The notes under the pieces are model-generated. The model searched no databases, was not told the origin of the DNA, and saw nothing but the letters and a program-made list of their open reading frames with translations. A DNA stretch of 64,000 nucleotides, taken from Anas platyrhynchos (lineage: Eukaryota > Chordata > Aves > Anseriformes > Anatidae). Each line of letters starts with the position of its first letter. Positions within the stretch are counted from its first letter, which is position 1. Of the stretch, positions 14,299 to 26,218 are shown in pieces. The position numbers and the translations under genes are program-made. The DNA is taken from NCBI RefSeq assembly GCF_047663525.1, contig NC_092594.1:35945001-36009000 (forward strand). The letters run 5' to 3'.

Positions 14299-17200
14299 AC
14301 TTGTTATAGGGACTTAAAAGTGTAAAGAAGGTCGGTCTGTTACTTTGAAGGTACTTACACCTGTTGAACTCTACAAATCAAACCAAATGTGGTGGGGAAG
14401 AGTGTTCTTAAATATCAGTCTGTTGTAAATGGACCAACTTTTAAATTTTCCTCTGATGCTGGATCTGTGATAGCAGAGCTCTACAGAAACACAAGAGTCC
14501 AGACTGACCTGAGTGGGAGTCTGGATAATGTTGTCAAGGGGAAATTTGTATTTTAAATCTCTGTGGTTTAGAAATTGAGACTGATCTCCTGTGCGAATGC
14601 TCCTGCCATTCTCAGGAATGCCTGATGAAGGATGTTTGCCTGTACAGCTTTCTCACCACTCTTGGCTGTAAGAATGGCAGCTTTTGATCACTTAGTTTGT
14701 ATTACTACAGTAAAAGTGAGTATAATTTCCTTCTTTTGCCTAAGTACCAAGATGAGGTGAATTACCAACTTTGGCCTGGAAAGAAGAGCAAGCCATGCAT
14801 CTCGTTCCAGCTTGTTCCAAGACTCCTGAATTACTCCTGTTACAATTTCTGATCCAAAGCTGGTTTACAGCAGTTATTTTTCATCCTTGCCATCTTTCCT
14901 AGATGAGTCATTCTTGGTACGACAGAACCACGGCTGTCACTGGACAAGCTATAAACCAGCGTCATTCAGAGAGAAAACATGATGAATTTGCACTCTACTA
15001 CACCTCTTGGTTTTCATATTGCCTAAAGATTCCTCCTCTAAGTAGCTGGCACGCTGTTTTTGTAACCGAAGCGTGGTGTGCCCAGGCAGTTCGGTGAGCT
15101 TTGATGTATGCTTTTATATGCGCAGGCCAAATGCTTTCAGCCACTGAAATTCTGCAAACTTTAGATGATAGATAGCTGTTTTTACTGTTATTAACTACAC
15201 TAGTTAAAAGTCCTCGCATTTCTTGGGATTTTCAGAATGAGTAATTGGGCAGAAAACAGCTGCAAAATTGCATTTGTGCCTGACTGCCTTATCCATTTAA
15301 CTTTGGATACAATTTTTAAAGTACCTAAGTAAAGCAGAAGCCTAAATTCTGAGGGGGACTGATGTTCCCAGCTCATTAATTTCCGTGGGATTTAGTTACT
15401 TCTTTGGTTTATCTTAAACCTAAGGCTGATGCCCGTAAATCTGATTTTCTCATGTGATGTATGCTTTTGAGGGCCTACATCCCATTAATTTTCGGTAATG
15501 CTCAGTCACATAAGTCCATGAGTCTCTGTCCAAAAAAAAAGGCTTAAGGACTGTTCACAGGTAGGCTAATCTTCCTTGGCTCCCTCTGTAGTCCCGAGGG
15601 AGATGGGCTGCTCTTGTGGGATGTGCAGGATCGTGCTGGGTGCTCTGAGTCAGCCCTTCCCTGGGGAATCAGAGGAGAACTGTCCTCCCATGTAAAGATA
15701 ACCCTTGTAACACCTGTGTGCTCCTAATGCCAGCCTGACGTGCTTTCCTGGTGTCTCCTGGCGTGACAGAGGAGGTTGCTGCAGTGCGTCTCCCACGTAG
15801 TGTTAAAACCTTTTTCCTTCTCTTATTAAAGGGGCCAAGGTTGAAATTTCCAGATGTTGTATGCTGTGTCAAAAGAAGGTTTTGTCCCCCTTGAAGGTGG
15901 TGCTAGAGAACTGGGGACCCTTCTGTTTGCCCTACAGCTTGTAAGCCATGGGAAGGCTCCATACTTCAGGGGGCGTTGTGGTGGGCCAGCTCCCCAGCCC
16001 CGCAGGCCATTTCTGCCCTGGGGCTGCCCTGGTGTCGTCCCCCCTGCCCCAGCTCGTGCTCAAGAGCAGAATTCGTCCACCAGCACTGAGTGAATTGCTC
16101 CAAATGACAATGGCCCTCCCAACTGGGTCACCCTGCTGCCAGCAGAATGGCACCTGGCTCTGAAATACCAGCAGGCCTTGGAGATTTTGGTTCTCTGGGC
16201 CTCTGCCTTCGGTCCCGGGTAGGGTAATCCCATGGGGCTAACTCCCCGTGGTGAGCAGAGTGTTTACTGGCTTCTATCTGTCTCAGCGTTGACACTCTAA
16301 CAAAAGGTTAGGAATCATGAATGCATCCCTTTATTTCTGCTCCACAGTGCCTCTATTTTTTTCTGTGTAAACCCTTCACTTGCCTCTTGCCCAGCCTTTA
16401 GAAATGATGATCAAATGCGAACTTTCAGGGTTTATTTATAGCATAGCCTTTATGGAAAGAGAGAAAAGAAATGATTAAAAAGCAATTTTACAAAATATTT
16501 TGTTTTAAGAGAGAATTCATTGTGTTTAAATCACTGTATTCATTGTACTGTCTAGACTGGCAAACAAAGAAGATAGAGCATCATTCAAATTAAGATTGTG
16601 AAATTCTTGGTGACTGGAATTATGGATTTGGATGTTGACCCTCAAACAGACTATTTCTGAACAGCAGCATTATCATTTTGCTATATTTAAGGCTTTGTTA
16701 GGGACAGAACAGTGCACAAGGTTGATCTGATTCAGTAATACGATTCTTATGTTCCTTTGTTTCTGATTTCATTATAAATTCATATTTTTAATGTTCTGTT
16801 CTTCTTTGTCCCCAGAAAATTGTTGAAAAGACTCTCCTCTGGGAATAAAGTATTTGTTCAAATGAACAATGATCAAGCTGACTTTAAAGAAAACCACACA
16901 ACCAAAATGCAAATTAAGAGAGGAATTAATTTAGGATATTTTGAGCAACCTAGAACAAGTGAGTTGTTGAAAATTGCTGGCTGTGTATTTCTTTAACATG
17001 GTACTTGACATTATCGTGGTGGTTGCTGTGAGGCCTAATGCTGTGGATTTCTGAAGACCTTGATAGGTTTAGCAGATTTAAAAATACAAAATATTTATAT
17101 GATGAACTGGAAGAGACTGCTTTGGCATCTTCCTCCTTACCGGTGTTTAAAAAATGAGCTAAATGTGAGCCGGCAGAAGATAAGGCTGTGTTTCCTGATT

Positions 17201-18080
17201 TAGGTCAGGCTTTGAAGAACCCGTTTTTCTTTAGGGACCTCCAAGCCTGTCCTGCTCCCGGCCCCATGGCGTGGTGGTTTCCCCCTCACTGCCTGTCCAG
17301 ACCCTCTGTGCCAGGGATGGGGCCAGGGCTTCAGGAAGGCTACAGGCCTGTGTCACTGTGAGAGCAGCTTATTTCAAGTTTTGGGAAGTCACAGGGAGAA
17401 GATGAAAATTTAAATGTGAAGAGAAGCTTCGTGTTTGGGGAGAGATCAGAGTTTTAGGACGCTTGCTGGAACTTTTTGCAGTTTGGCATAACGCTGGGAG
17501 CAGTGGAAACTCCAGTTCCCAGGGAGCTTAGGAGGATTTCATCAGCTCCGCTGGCCCTTTGAAGACCACCACAAGTGGTCTGAAAGCTGGTGTGTTGTGG
17601 GTGCCCAATGTCTTGTGGGGCCTGAGTGGTGTGACAGCGGCACAGGTGGGAGCTCGAGGACGTGCCCATACAGCACCCATACCCACTGCGGTGTCTATGC
17701 TCTCTTGAACCAACCTGAGAAGACCTTTAGCTGGATGAATAACGGTGTAAAAATAAAACCTGGCTAGATGCATGTTTATCTCAGAGGGCTGGCTTATTTC
17801 CCGAAGAAGTAGTCAGTGCATTTTTCAGCACTGAAAGTTGTAAGAGGCCCCAGAGTAACACACAAGGTTAGGGGGGAGTATTTATGGCAAAGCAGAACCT
17901 TTCCTGGGATCAGCGCTGTTTGTGTCCTCTTAGTGCTGCCCGGCACGGGCCAGCAGCAAGCACACCCTGCCCCGGTGTGCACAGGGGGAATAGCAACACC
18001 TCCCTTTCGTTTTTGTTGCACTTGAGAAAAAAGTTGATTTGTCTGAGACATTTTAACCCTATCAGGTGGTCCTATTGTGC

Positions 18081-18085
18081 TTTTT

Positions 18086-18120
<35 letters not shown>

Positions 18121-18125
18121 TGTGT
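18081..18125. repeat. Poly(T)27 followed by (GT)n microsatellite
   Basis: 27 consecutive T residues run straight into about nine GT units, within the FGGY intron. Confidence 0.95.
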
Positions 18126-18337
18126 TCAGTAGCACCTGGGCAATTCAATAGGTGTAAAGCAAGGAATTGAAAGCTCTGTGACTCTTCCCCTTGGTGAGAA
18201 TGCTTCAAGGGGCTTTGCTGTGCAGCGTGCAGGATCTCTGCCTTTGTCTTATGTTTTCTGTGTTTCTCCTGTAAGACAGGAAGCTATCTTAAAAAAAGAT
18301 ATCTGGTTGTATCAGAGGAAATTGTCTTTTACTTTTT

Positions 18338-18349
18338 CCCCCCCCCCCC
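18338..18349. repeat. C12 homopolymer
   Basis: Twelve consecutive C residues following a short T run. Confidence 0.9.
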
Positions 18350-19401
18350 GTGTTCATTCATTTTGTGAGCAGACTCAATCCATCTGGCCATGTAAGGGGG
18401 TTGTAAACGATGGACTGTTACAAACAGGAACAATGCTTGAGCTAGTATCACTTGTTAAGGAGCAGAGGATAAATGCTCACTCATTTCTCTTACTGGGAAA
18501 GATAGCAACTTTTCCCTGCCAGTATTTTAATCTGGCTGCTGTGCAGGATCTCTGTGCCAGCAGGCACACTTGTCCCGGAGAAGAGAACACAGTATCTCAC
18601 TGGAAGTGTTATTTCAAGGGTGTTTCTTAGGGAATCCAAGTACAATCAACTTCTGCACGTATGAAAGAGTATAGGCATATCAGTGCACAGAAATACTCCT
18701 CTGCTGTTCTGTCAGAAGCTCTAACAGTAAAATGCTGACCACCACCATGGGCAGTGCTTCTTGCTTTGGCAGAGCCACAGTTTTATCCAGCATTTAATCC
18801 CCTGAACTCAACAAATGTAGAAAGTTAGGTGTTCCACGTTTGAGTAGTACGTTTGAATTGGCAGTATAAGAGGATTTGTTGATGTTGAAGAATGAAGCAA
18901 ACGTACCCAGAACATGACAGGTAATAACAGCACAGGTTCAGCAAGCCAGGCAGAGCGGGGGCCGCCTGCGGCTTTGGCACACGAAGGCATCGCAGGCACC
19001 GTGTGCCAGCTGACCTGACACTGCTGTGCATGGGAGATAGGATCTGCTGGCCACGTACATCCTGGCATTTAGGTCACGATCCTATTTCTTTAACGCAGGG
19101 GAAATGGGAAACCAGATGTGACGTCTGCCAGTCACCTGCTTACTCGCACAGTCTCCCTGCTTGTTCTGGGTTGGTGAAACTGTGCTTACATTGCTCATCG
19201 GCATTGTAAAGGTCTGCGAGTTCCTCAGCTGTATGCTGGATTAGTGGAAACCAAAGATTTTACTACAACAGATATAACAGACTATAAAAGCATCCAGCCC
19301 TTTAACAAATCTGGTTGGAGCATTTGACGAGATGGCTTCCAGCAGAAGGAGCTTGGCACAGACTGACTGTTCTGCACTGATACCCTCACAGCGTTGTGCT
19401 T

Positions 19402-19441
19402 TAGGCACTAATATTAAAACAATAGGCACTAATATTAAAAC
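19402..19441. repeat. Tandem duplication, 21-bp period, two copies
   Basis: TAGGCACTAATATTAAAAC occurs at 19402-19420 and again identically at 19423-19441, separated by two bases. The lack of divergence suggests a recent slip or duplication. Confidence 0.9.
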
Positions 19442-20311
19442 TTAGGGTCCTGCTTAGAAACTATGACTCCTGGTAGAGATTTGGTCAGACACTTATTCTT
19501 GAATCCTGATCTTTTATGTTTAACACTGCTCCATCTGAAAACTATGGCTATAATGCTCCTTGTGAAATAACTTCAATTTAAAACAACCTGAGCCTGCTGC
19601 CTCCACCCTAGCCCAAGAACTTGAGCTTGCTTCTCTGCTCACATCGGTGATCAGTGTCTCATGCAAGTGGGATTGCTAAGGAAAATCCATAGGAAATCAG
19701 AATCTCATAGAAATTGGGAAAGGAACCAAACTGCTCAGTCCTCTTGTGACTGTCCCAGAGACTCCTTCTGGGGGGTTTTGTGACGTCCCTTCCTCTGACT
19801 TTATGTTGGCCAAAAGCAAATTAGGATCAAAATCGTCTCTGACACCTTTATCCTGGAATGGGAGGGCAGCTGTAGGCTCCGTAACAGAACTTTGCGAGTC
19901 ACACTGAGCTTCTGCAGCGCACTGGAGTCCTCCCTTGCTACAGGGAATCAATACTTTGGGAATATGATTAAGAGATCTCATGTAAAGCATCATTTTATTT
20001 GAGAAATCTCCCCTCCGGGGATGCAGTGTTTAACATTTCCTTTGGTTAGTGTAAATAATAAAAGATAAGTCTGTTCTGCCTCAGACTCCCAGTAAGAAAG
20101 AGGAACAGATTTTGGTTTACTGAGGGGTCTGCAGTACTTTGTTCTCATGACTACTATATAATGGGATTGAACATATTTTATGCCATCTGGCCTGTTCAGT
20201 CGAAACAAAATACATCAGTAATGTTCCGATTGGTTTTGAAACATCTTGTTCTTGTCAAAAAGTATTTTAAATCAAAACAGGCTTTTCCAGCGTGTGTTTG
20301 TCTTTTACTAG

Positions 20312-20373
20312 GAGGCCATGGCGAAAATGGGAAAAATCGGGCGAGTCGTGCAGCCTAACCACGAGCACAAAAG
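20312..20373 (+). CDS. FGGY: FGGY penultimate coding exon
   Basis: The acceptor is a pyrimidine-rich run ending TTTACTAG; the donor is AAAAG|GTAGCC. The 62 bp read in phase 0 as [20 protein letters not shown] plus two bases of an Arg codon completed by the next exon. An overlapping frame (20161-20358) is a shadow. Confidence 0.9.
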
Positions 20374-21169
20374 GTAGCCCTGGCTTCTGTGTGTTCACCT
20401 GTGAGAATTTGCCTCAAAGGAAGTTCATGTCCCTTTCTTTCTAGCTCTGCTTGAATGCAGTTATGCCCCATATTTTTTAAAGATTATATGGGCATCCTCT
20501 TCAACCCGGGCGAAGGAAGACATTTGCTCCAAGTGGTGTGGAAGCACCTCACCCCCTAAGGCCCTGCCCTTGCCCTCAGCTCACCTCAGCGGCAGGCAGG
20601 CTGAGAGATGTGAGGGGATTTTAGGGATTGTGAGCTGTGAGGAGCTGTGAGGGGATGTGGGGAGCTGTGAGGGGACATGAGGTGCTGTGAGGAGCCGCCG
20701 GGGGCTACCACAGCGCTCCATTTTCAACAAATGACACCGAGGCCCGAGTCACCGGGCCCGCCGCGGGGCTGAGGCCGAGGCAGGCGGGCGGCCCGCGGCT
20801 GAGGCGCTGCCCCAGGCCCCGGGGTGCTGCCGCCACCGTCCTGGTCCCCGTCCCCGTCCCGGTCCCGGTCCCCGTGGCCGTCCCGGCGCGGAGGGGCGCG
20901 GGCACCACCTGGCGGCGCGGCCGGGGCTCGGCGGGGGGCTGTGGGCATGGTCCCGGTCCCGGTCCCCGGCCCGCCCGCTGCGGGGAACTTGACGTGCGGG
21001 GCAGAGAAAGTGAACGTGTTTTACAAGGGATTTAAACCTTAAAATCTCAAGCTTCGTGGAAATTATTATTATTATTTTTTACAACAGGTTTTATGACAAG
21101 AAATATGAAGTATTTCTGAAACTTGTGGAGCACCAGAGAGAGTATCGCGCCATCATGAAAGGCTTCTAG
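20312..21169 (+). CDS. FGGY: FGGY, 3'-terminal coding span (last two exons)
   Basis: FGGY is a cytosolic FGGY-family carbohydrate kinase reported to phosphorylate D-ribulose (D-ribulokinase). Only the C-terminal tail is present. The joined exons give 46 residues starting [13 protein letters not shown] and ending [25 protein letters not shown], stop. As I recall it, the human C-terminus (EAMAKMSKVGKVV ... [16 protein letters not shown]) aligns without gaps. The kinase active site and nucleotide-binding domains are in exons left of the window. FGGY followed by HOOK1 on the same strand is also the human order on chromosome 1, which supports both identifications. The gene is tail-to-tail with the RNF170-like gene. 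Confidence 0.9.
20617..20696 (+). repeat. G-rich minisatellite, GCTGTGAGGAG-type units
   Basis: Several imperfect units of the form g(a/t)gctgtgagg(g/a) repeat in tandem, e.g. at 20632, 20642, 20662 and 20682. They give regularly spaced GGG/GGGG runs on the + strand. Confidence 0.75.
20690..21010. promoter_or_regulatory. Intragenic CpG island with CCGTCC/CGGTCC hexamer repeats
   Basis: A very GC- and CpG-rich block. A run of about nine C(C/G)GTCC-type hexamers spans about 20836-20885, with three more at about 20948-20966. On the - strand these form regularly spaced GGG/GGGG runs with G-quadruplex potential. No coding exon is supported; the open frames through it (P/S/R-rich) follow from the repeat. 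It could be an orphan CpG island or promoter, or simply a GC-rich minisatellite. Confidence 0.65.
21088..21169 (+). CDS. FGGY: FGGY last coding exon and stop
   Basis: The acceptor is TTTTTTACAACAG. The first base completes the split Arg codon. The exon then reads [26 protein letters not shown] and a TAG stop at 21167-21169. The lysine- and tyrosine-rich tail matches the vertebrate FGGY C-terminus. Confidence 0.93.
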
Positions 21170-21292
21170 TCCAGAGCCATATAGTCTGGGAACAGCAGGG
21201 ATACACTTTCAGGGTAATTTCTTTTCACTGTACTGTCCATGGTAAAAACGTGTTTTTGTCATCTAAATTGTATATTTTCATTATTAATGAGA

Positions 21293-21298
21293 AATAAA
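21293..21298 (+). other. FGGY: FGGY poly(A) signal AATAAA
   Basis: Canonical AATAAA 124 bases after the stop codon. The 3' UTR would be about 145 nt long, ending near 21315. Confidence 0.8.
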
Positions 21299-21580
21299 AT
21301 GCATACACTGTGAAGCACTGGGTATTTTCCATCTATACTCCACACATGTCAGGGACAACAAATACTCATTTAGTCCCGTCAGAGAAGACACAGCCAGCTG
21401 CTGGTACCGTGGTGCTGGTGTTTACAGACTGGCCACACGCAGGAGTAGCACGAGGAACAACACAGACCTGAATCCCTGACCTTTGCCGTGCTTCTCACAG
21501 GTATTGCACCCATAGCATCACTACGGGCCCTTTTAATTTTGGTATCTCCTACAGCTGAGATGTGATTTCCATTGGAATGT

Positions 21581-21581
<1 letters not shown>

Positions 21582-21609
<28 letters not shown>
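21582..21609. repeat. T28 homopolymer
   Basis: 28 uninterrupted T residues between the convergent genes. Confidence 0.95.
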
Positions 21610-21615
<6 letters not shown>

Positions 21616-23768
21616 GATTGTAGTATTTTTTTGGTGGCTGATATTTGGAAATCAATTTTGCAGCTGTGCAATCTTCCCCTATCTGTTTTGTTCTGTTTCC
21701 TACTCCTTTTCCGTTTCCACTCCCGCAGCATAGTCGTTTTCCTATCAATAACTTGAGCTGTTTTGTCTTCTGCAAGTAGCCTACAGTACATATTAATCTC
21801 TCTGCAGATGTGAGACAGCCTACTGTTGATACTGAAGGACTAGGTTGAGCAGACACAGTTGCTGAAAATATGTTCATAGCGCAGGTGCATTCCTTCCACC
21901 CTGCCAGCTGCCTCGTGGGGAGTCAGCCCTGAGACAGTCCAGCACTCCATGGCCGTTCTCATCACATTGCTTCAGACAGACCCAGCTCAAAGCTTGTGCC
22001 AGCTACAGGGCTAAACCCAGTGACAGCAGGTACAGAGAACGCAGAGGGAGAGAGACGGTTTTCCTTCCTTAGACTTGCATTTGTCAGTGCTCAGAAACCT
22101 TCCTGGCTGCCCGCTGGCCAAATCCAGTCAACAAGAGGCTTCCATTTGTTTTCAGGTGGTTTTGAAGGCTGCCCTAGACAGTTAGTCCTGCAGGGTGCTG
22201 TCACACTAACACCACCAGATCGTGGCATGGCTGGATGCTCTGGTTGTATACTGCAGAAACATTTCACCTCAGACCATACAAATTGTTTTGATCTTGAAAG
22301 ATGCAAACATTGTCAGGGCCTTTAGTGAGATTCTCTCAGAAATTCTTTTTCTCTTCATTTATCTGTTACTTTTTAATAAAAGATATTGTTCTGTTTAAAA
22401 AGCAAAAACAGAAGCCCTAAGGAGTCCCCTAAAGGACAAAGAAGTGAGGGGTAGCAGAACAGAAGAACATACTCAAATCAACTGTGTGTTATAGGTCACT
22501 AATGAGAAACCTTCTTTTCTTCAGAATGCAATCTGTGACCCTCTTGGTGAGCCTTCATTATGCAAGAGAAACAACCTACAGTCAGTCCCTCTCCATGCAT
22601 CAGTATTCATAAAAATGGACTCCATCTTTATACACTTAGCTTGATAGAAGTTCCATTCTTTTGTATTGGCATAGGCTGCAATTCCCAGTTAAATGCAAAC
22701 AGAAGTTACACAATAACAAAATTACACTTAGAGAACTTGGAAAATAATAGTTTCTGGGGTTTTTATGTTAGTAGTCAGCACTCAAAAACATCTGGTAATT
22801 TTTTTAAAGAAACAATGCACTTCCTGCCTTGTAGTTCATGGAAAAGCAATTGTTGCCATTTCCAAAGTACCCATTGTTAAGAGAAACAGCTTTACAAGTT
22901 CAGGGACATAATTAAAGACAATGAAAGTTGATGGGAATAAAATGAGAAAACATCATAACAAAAAGAGAATAACAAGCAAGAAAATAACTGCAACATACTG
23001 GTGTATCATAACATACAATTCAAGGCTACAATAAAAGATGTCAATTGAAAATGTGTAGAAAGAAAAAAACAGTTGGAGACCAGTGTATTGTGAACAATAA
23101 ATATTCATATATTTTAATATAACAATTTTAATATACAAGTCATACATAAAAATAAGTTCACTGACTCCAAATACATAGCAAATGTACAGATTATATAGGG
23201 AGAGACGTGTAGGATTGTCTGGTACTGTACCAGCATTTTTAACTCTTCACAGCTCAACACAACCACCCCCACTCCCACCAACTTTAGCAGACTTTCTATA
23301 AACTTTATTATCATCATCATAAACTTGCCTTGATCTGCCTGGCTGAACCAGTACCGTGGCTTACAAGGAAATCACAAGGAGTGTATGAAGCCTACAAAGG
23401 AAGCAAACGTTTATGCTGACTTTGTTAAAGCTTAGGTGCACAGATTCCAACAAAGCTGTGTACCTTGCTTAGGCTTATACGGAAGACTTACACCAAGATT
23501 TGTTCACATTTCTTGCATGATCCTTTTAATGCTGTTCTCCCCTTGTAATACTTCTACTTTGCAGTTGCTTTTTTATTCCAAGCCATATTATCCAATTTTA
23601 GAATTGGACTGTAGTCACTGTGGAGCATAAAAAATCTGTATTCCAATGGACGTGTAATCAGCTGTGATAGCACAAAGTACCAGTACACGATTTCGTAGAG
23701 GTATTACCAAACATTGTTTTTGTTATATGAAACCTAGCAAATTGCAGAGTTTGCTAAGTTCTCAAAGT

Positions 23769-23774
23769 TTTATT
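23769..23774 (-). other. Candidate poly(A) signal for the RNF170-like gene
   Basis: TTTATT on the + strand reads AATAAA on the - strand, 365 bases past the stop codon. It is the first canonical hexamer noticed downstream of the stop. Confidence 0.45.
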
Positions 23775-24138
23775 CAAATAGAGCCAAGATGTAAAATGTC
23801 AAAGCTTAAGAGTTCTAAAAATCTTCAACTGCAATTTGATTGGCATTTTAATTCTAGGTTTTGTTCACAGCCTTAAGCAGTTTCAATTCAGGCACTTTAT
23901 ATAAGGATAAGTTGTAGAAAAGTGAAGCATGAAAGAGCCTAGCAAATATACAGTGGCACGTAAAACTAGCCTTCTAAGCACTTGCACATCAAATCATTTG
24001 GCCACGCCAAATATCACGGAGTCCTGCTTCAGCCTTTGTCTTCAGCAGAATGACAAATCCATCACATGCTGACCCAAATGAAGGAGAAGTCTGTCACTGT
24101 TTGATGGAGTTTGACCAAGGAATCAAAGTTTGAGTCGC

Positions 24139-24444
24139 TCAGGATTCTGACAGCATGCTCTGAGCTGCAGATCTTGCCATATTTACCCCGTTTGATGCAA
24201 TTTGCTGACAAATGTTTATCATACAAATTAAAAGAAGGGAAACAACTACCATGTCATCAGCTGTTCCAAGTGTTCTACAGAGAGGCCCAGGCATCGTGTC
24301 AAAAGGAGACGAAAAGCATATGATTGTTCCGAAGGAGCAAACAACAACTCTTATGAAAAAAATCCATACGAGACCACCCCAGGTAAAGATTCCACGCCAG
24401 GCAAGAGTCAGGAATAATGGCATGTCGTAAAGGTAATCTGAAAA
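24139..24444 (-). CDS. RNF170-like last coding exon (DUF1232 / transmembrane region)
   Basis: It reads from the acceptor at 24445 (TGCATATTTAG) in phase 0: [20 protein letters not shown], then [43 protein letters not shown], ending SMLSES and TGA. Human RNF170 has MDLP, GGLFWMFRIR, SPLDFVPE and LDDFFVIFLLLIY at the same spacing. The tail after the last hydrophobic segment is longer than in human RNF170. A second AG seven bases further in (TTTTCAG) would put the exon out of frame, so TTTAG is the acceptor. Confidence 0.88.
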   Translation of the reverse strand, partial: FSDYLYDMPLFLTLAWRGIFTWGGLVWIFFIRVVVCSFGTIICFSSPFDTMPGPLCRTLGTADDMVVVSLLLICMINICQQIASNGVNMARSAAQSMLSES

Positions 24445-26186
24445 CTAAATATGCAGATGAGTTATACTATGATGCATTCTGATTTGTGCACTTCTTTTTG
24501 AGTCTGTGTTAAAGAATGAATCTTTAAGCACTTTTAGATTCAAATCTCCTGAATGCAAAAACTTTCTGTGCTGTCCACATCTGCCTACAGAGGTCAGTGG
24601 TTTTGTACTACCTACAAGCACACTGCTTTCTAAAAGGAGTCCTCACTCCCCCAGCACTTTGCAAAGGAAGTATTATGCTTGACACTGAGTCCTTTTGGAA
24701 ACTAAGCCTTAATGGCTGCAATGAGCATATGCCTCTCCCTAAAATCTAGCTTCAACTGTGGCTATTAATACTTGAAAAGGAGATCTTAGGTCTCACTTTA
24801 GTATGGACAGAAACCATAGGGCACACTGACTATTCCTCTTCATTAATACTAGTTTGTTGGGTTGAAAGATAACATTCTCATCCACAGCGCTTAGTTTATA
24901 GTCCATAGATTAAAGCAGACTCCACAGTCCTGCTTGGGCCCCCTACCAGGATATGACAGGAGAGGAGGATTTGCTTTGGTGATATTCTACATGCTGTCAA
25001 GAATGGGCCTCATGTGTGCCTTCATCTTTCGTATCATTTCCACTACCTGTCACGTCTCTGCACCAGATGGGATTCCAGCTTTAATGAAGTACAGAGCCAA
25101 TGTACACTGCTTAAATTTGGCAATACCTAGAGAAAAAAACAGCTGCTTTCTAAGCTGGAATCTCATTTGGAACAAGAAACTTATATGCAACTTAAAATCT
25201 TGAAGTTCAAATCTGAAAGTTCCAGGCTGACCATCTCCAATTCTGCTTTGCTTACTGTGTTTCGTCTCACACTGTCTTCTCCCTGCCAGGATGACTGCAG
25301 AATGATTCCTCTGAGCTAGGAACTCAGAAGCACCTAGATGTCGGATGCTGAACCCAGCAGTGACTGGTAAGACTTCCCCTCTGATACCACCAATAAGTGC
25401 ATAAAAAGATAATTCACACACTGATACAAACTAGTTTTCACTGTTGGGTCTCTTTCAATCCTGTGTGTTATGCAGTACTAAGTAGGTAAATGTAGATTTA
25501 TAAATACTTACTGGTCGAGTTTGCCCTGAGAAACGCTTGTTGTAAGCTCTAATGTCATGCACAACTTGTTTGCTTGGCTTATCCTGTTGCTTTTCACAAG
25601 AGATGTTATCCAGAAGAACCACCTTCATGAGAAAAGCAGATAGGTATTAGCACGGTGTATCTGAATCTTCAGTATAAAGGCTAGTGTTCTGTTGTACGTC
25701 TGTCCAGTCTCTTCCTAGCAAATTGACCTTTGTCCAGTTCCATCAGTTCCACGACAGCAAGAACCTTCTCCTTTTGTAACCTGCATCCGGCCTACCAGTA
25801 CAGCAGGCAGATTTTGGAAGGAGTCAGATGAGATGAGGAAGTCCCCTATTGCTTTTTTTGGAATGTTATCTCAGAAGAGACTCAATAAACTTTACAAAAG
25901 GAAAATGCCAGAGGCCTGTTTAATATTTCACAGAGTTGCCTGATAAGACGTGTCAAATGATAAATGCGAATGGCTGCAGGGTCATTCAATTTTAAGTGGG
26001 TTTTGAAATGCAGTGGAAAAATAGAGGGTAAATAAAGTTGATCCTAAGAGCTCAAGACAGTCATTTTGTATTTATCATAATGCAGATACGTACAAGGGAG
26101 ATGTCTTACCTTTTGTCTGCAGAGAGGGCAGGTTATTGCTCCTAACCAGGGACTGTGTTTCCAGTACGTGATTAGACAGGAGCCTA

Positions 26187-26218
<32 letters not shown>

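Larger units (their letters stand above)
1..20311 (+). other. FGGY: FGGY intron (3' part, >20 kb)
   Basis: No exon could be recognised here on either strand. The next upstream FGGY exon should encode the GAAVLGA-type end of the kinase domain. I looked for it on the + strand and did not find it, so the intron preceding the penultimate exon probably fills this whole stretch and starts left of the window. It holds scattered simple repeats, a pyrimidine-rich tract (about 2970-3120), MIR-like relics and a short palindrome, listed separately. The open frames here are short and resemble no family I know, including the longest (156 codons, 9600-10070). Confidence 0.7.
20374..21087 (+). other. FGGY: FGGY terminal intron (714 bp) with CpG-rich block
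   Basis: A short GT-AG intron. Its middle holds a G-rich tandem array and a dense CpG block with hexamer repeats (listed separately), unlike the AT-rich flanks. Confidence 0.85.
21316..24138. other. Interval between the convergent FGGY and RNF170-like genes
   Basis: It contains a T28 homopolymer (21582-21609), otherwise unremarkable sequence to about 22.5 kb, then AT-rich sequence that may include the 3' UTR of the - strand RNF170-like gene. Minus-strand AATAAA signals occur at 23769-23774, 23572-23577 and 23304-23309; which is used cannot be told. No coding exon is recognised. Confidence 0.6.

Noticed and set aside
20824..21042. + strand frame through the FGGY CpG block (P/S/R repeats)
   Set aside because: Its composition comes from the hexamer repeat; it is inside a well-defined FGGY intron.
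24139..24423. Treating the 94-codon - strand frame as an independent small membrane protein
   Set aside because: It is the 3' part of an exon that continues upstream in frame and matches the RNF170 C-terminal domain.
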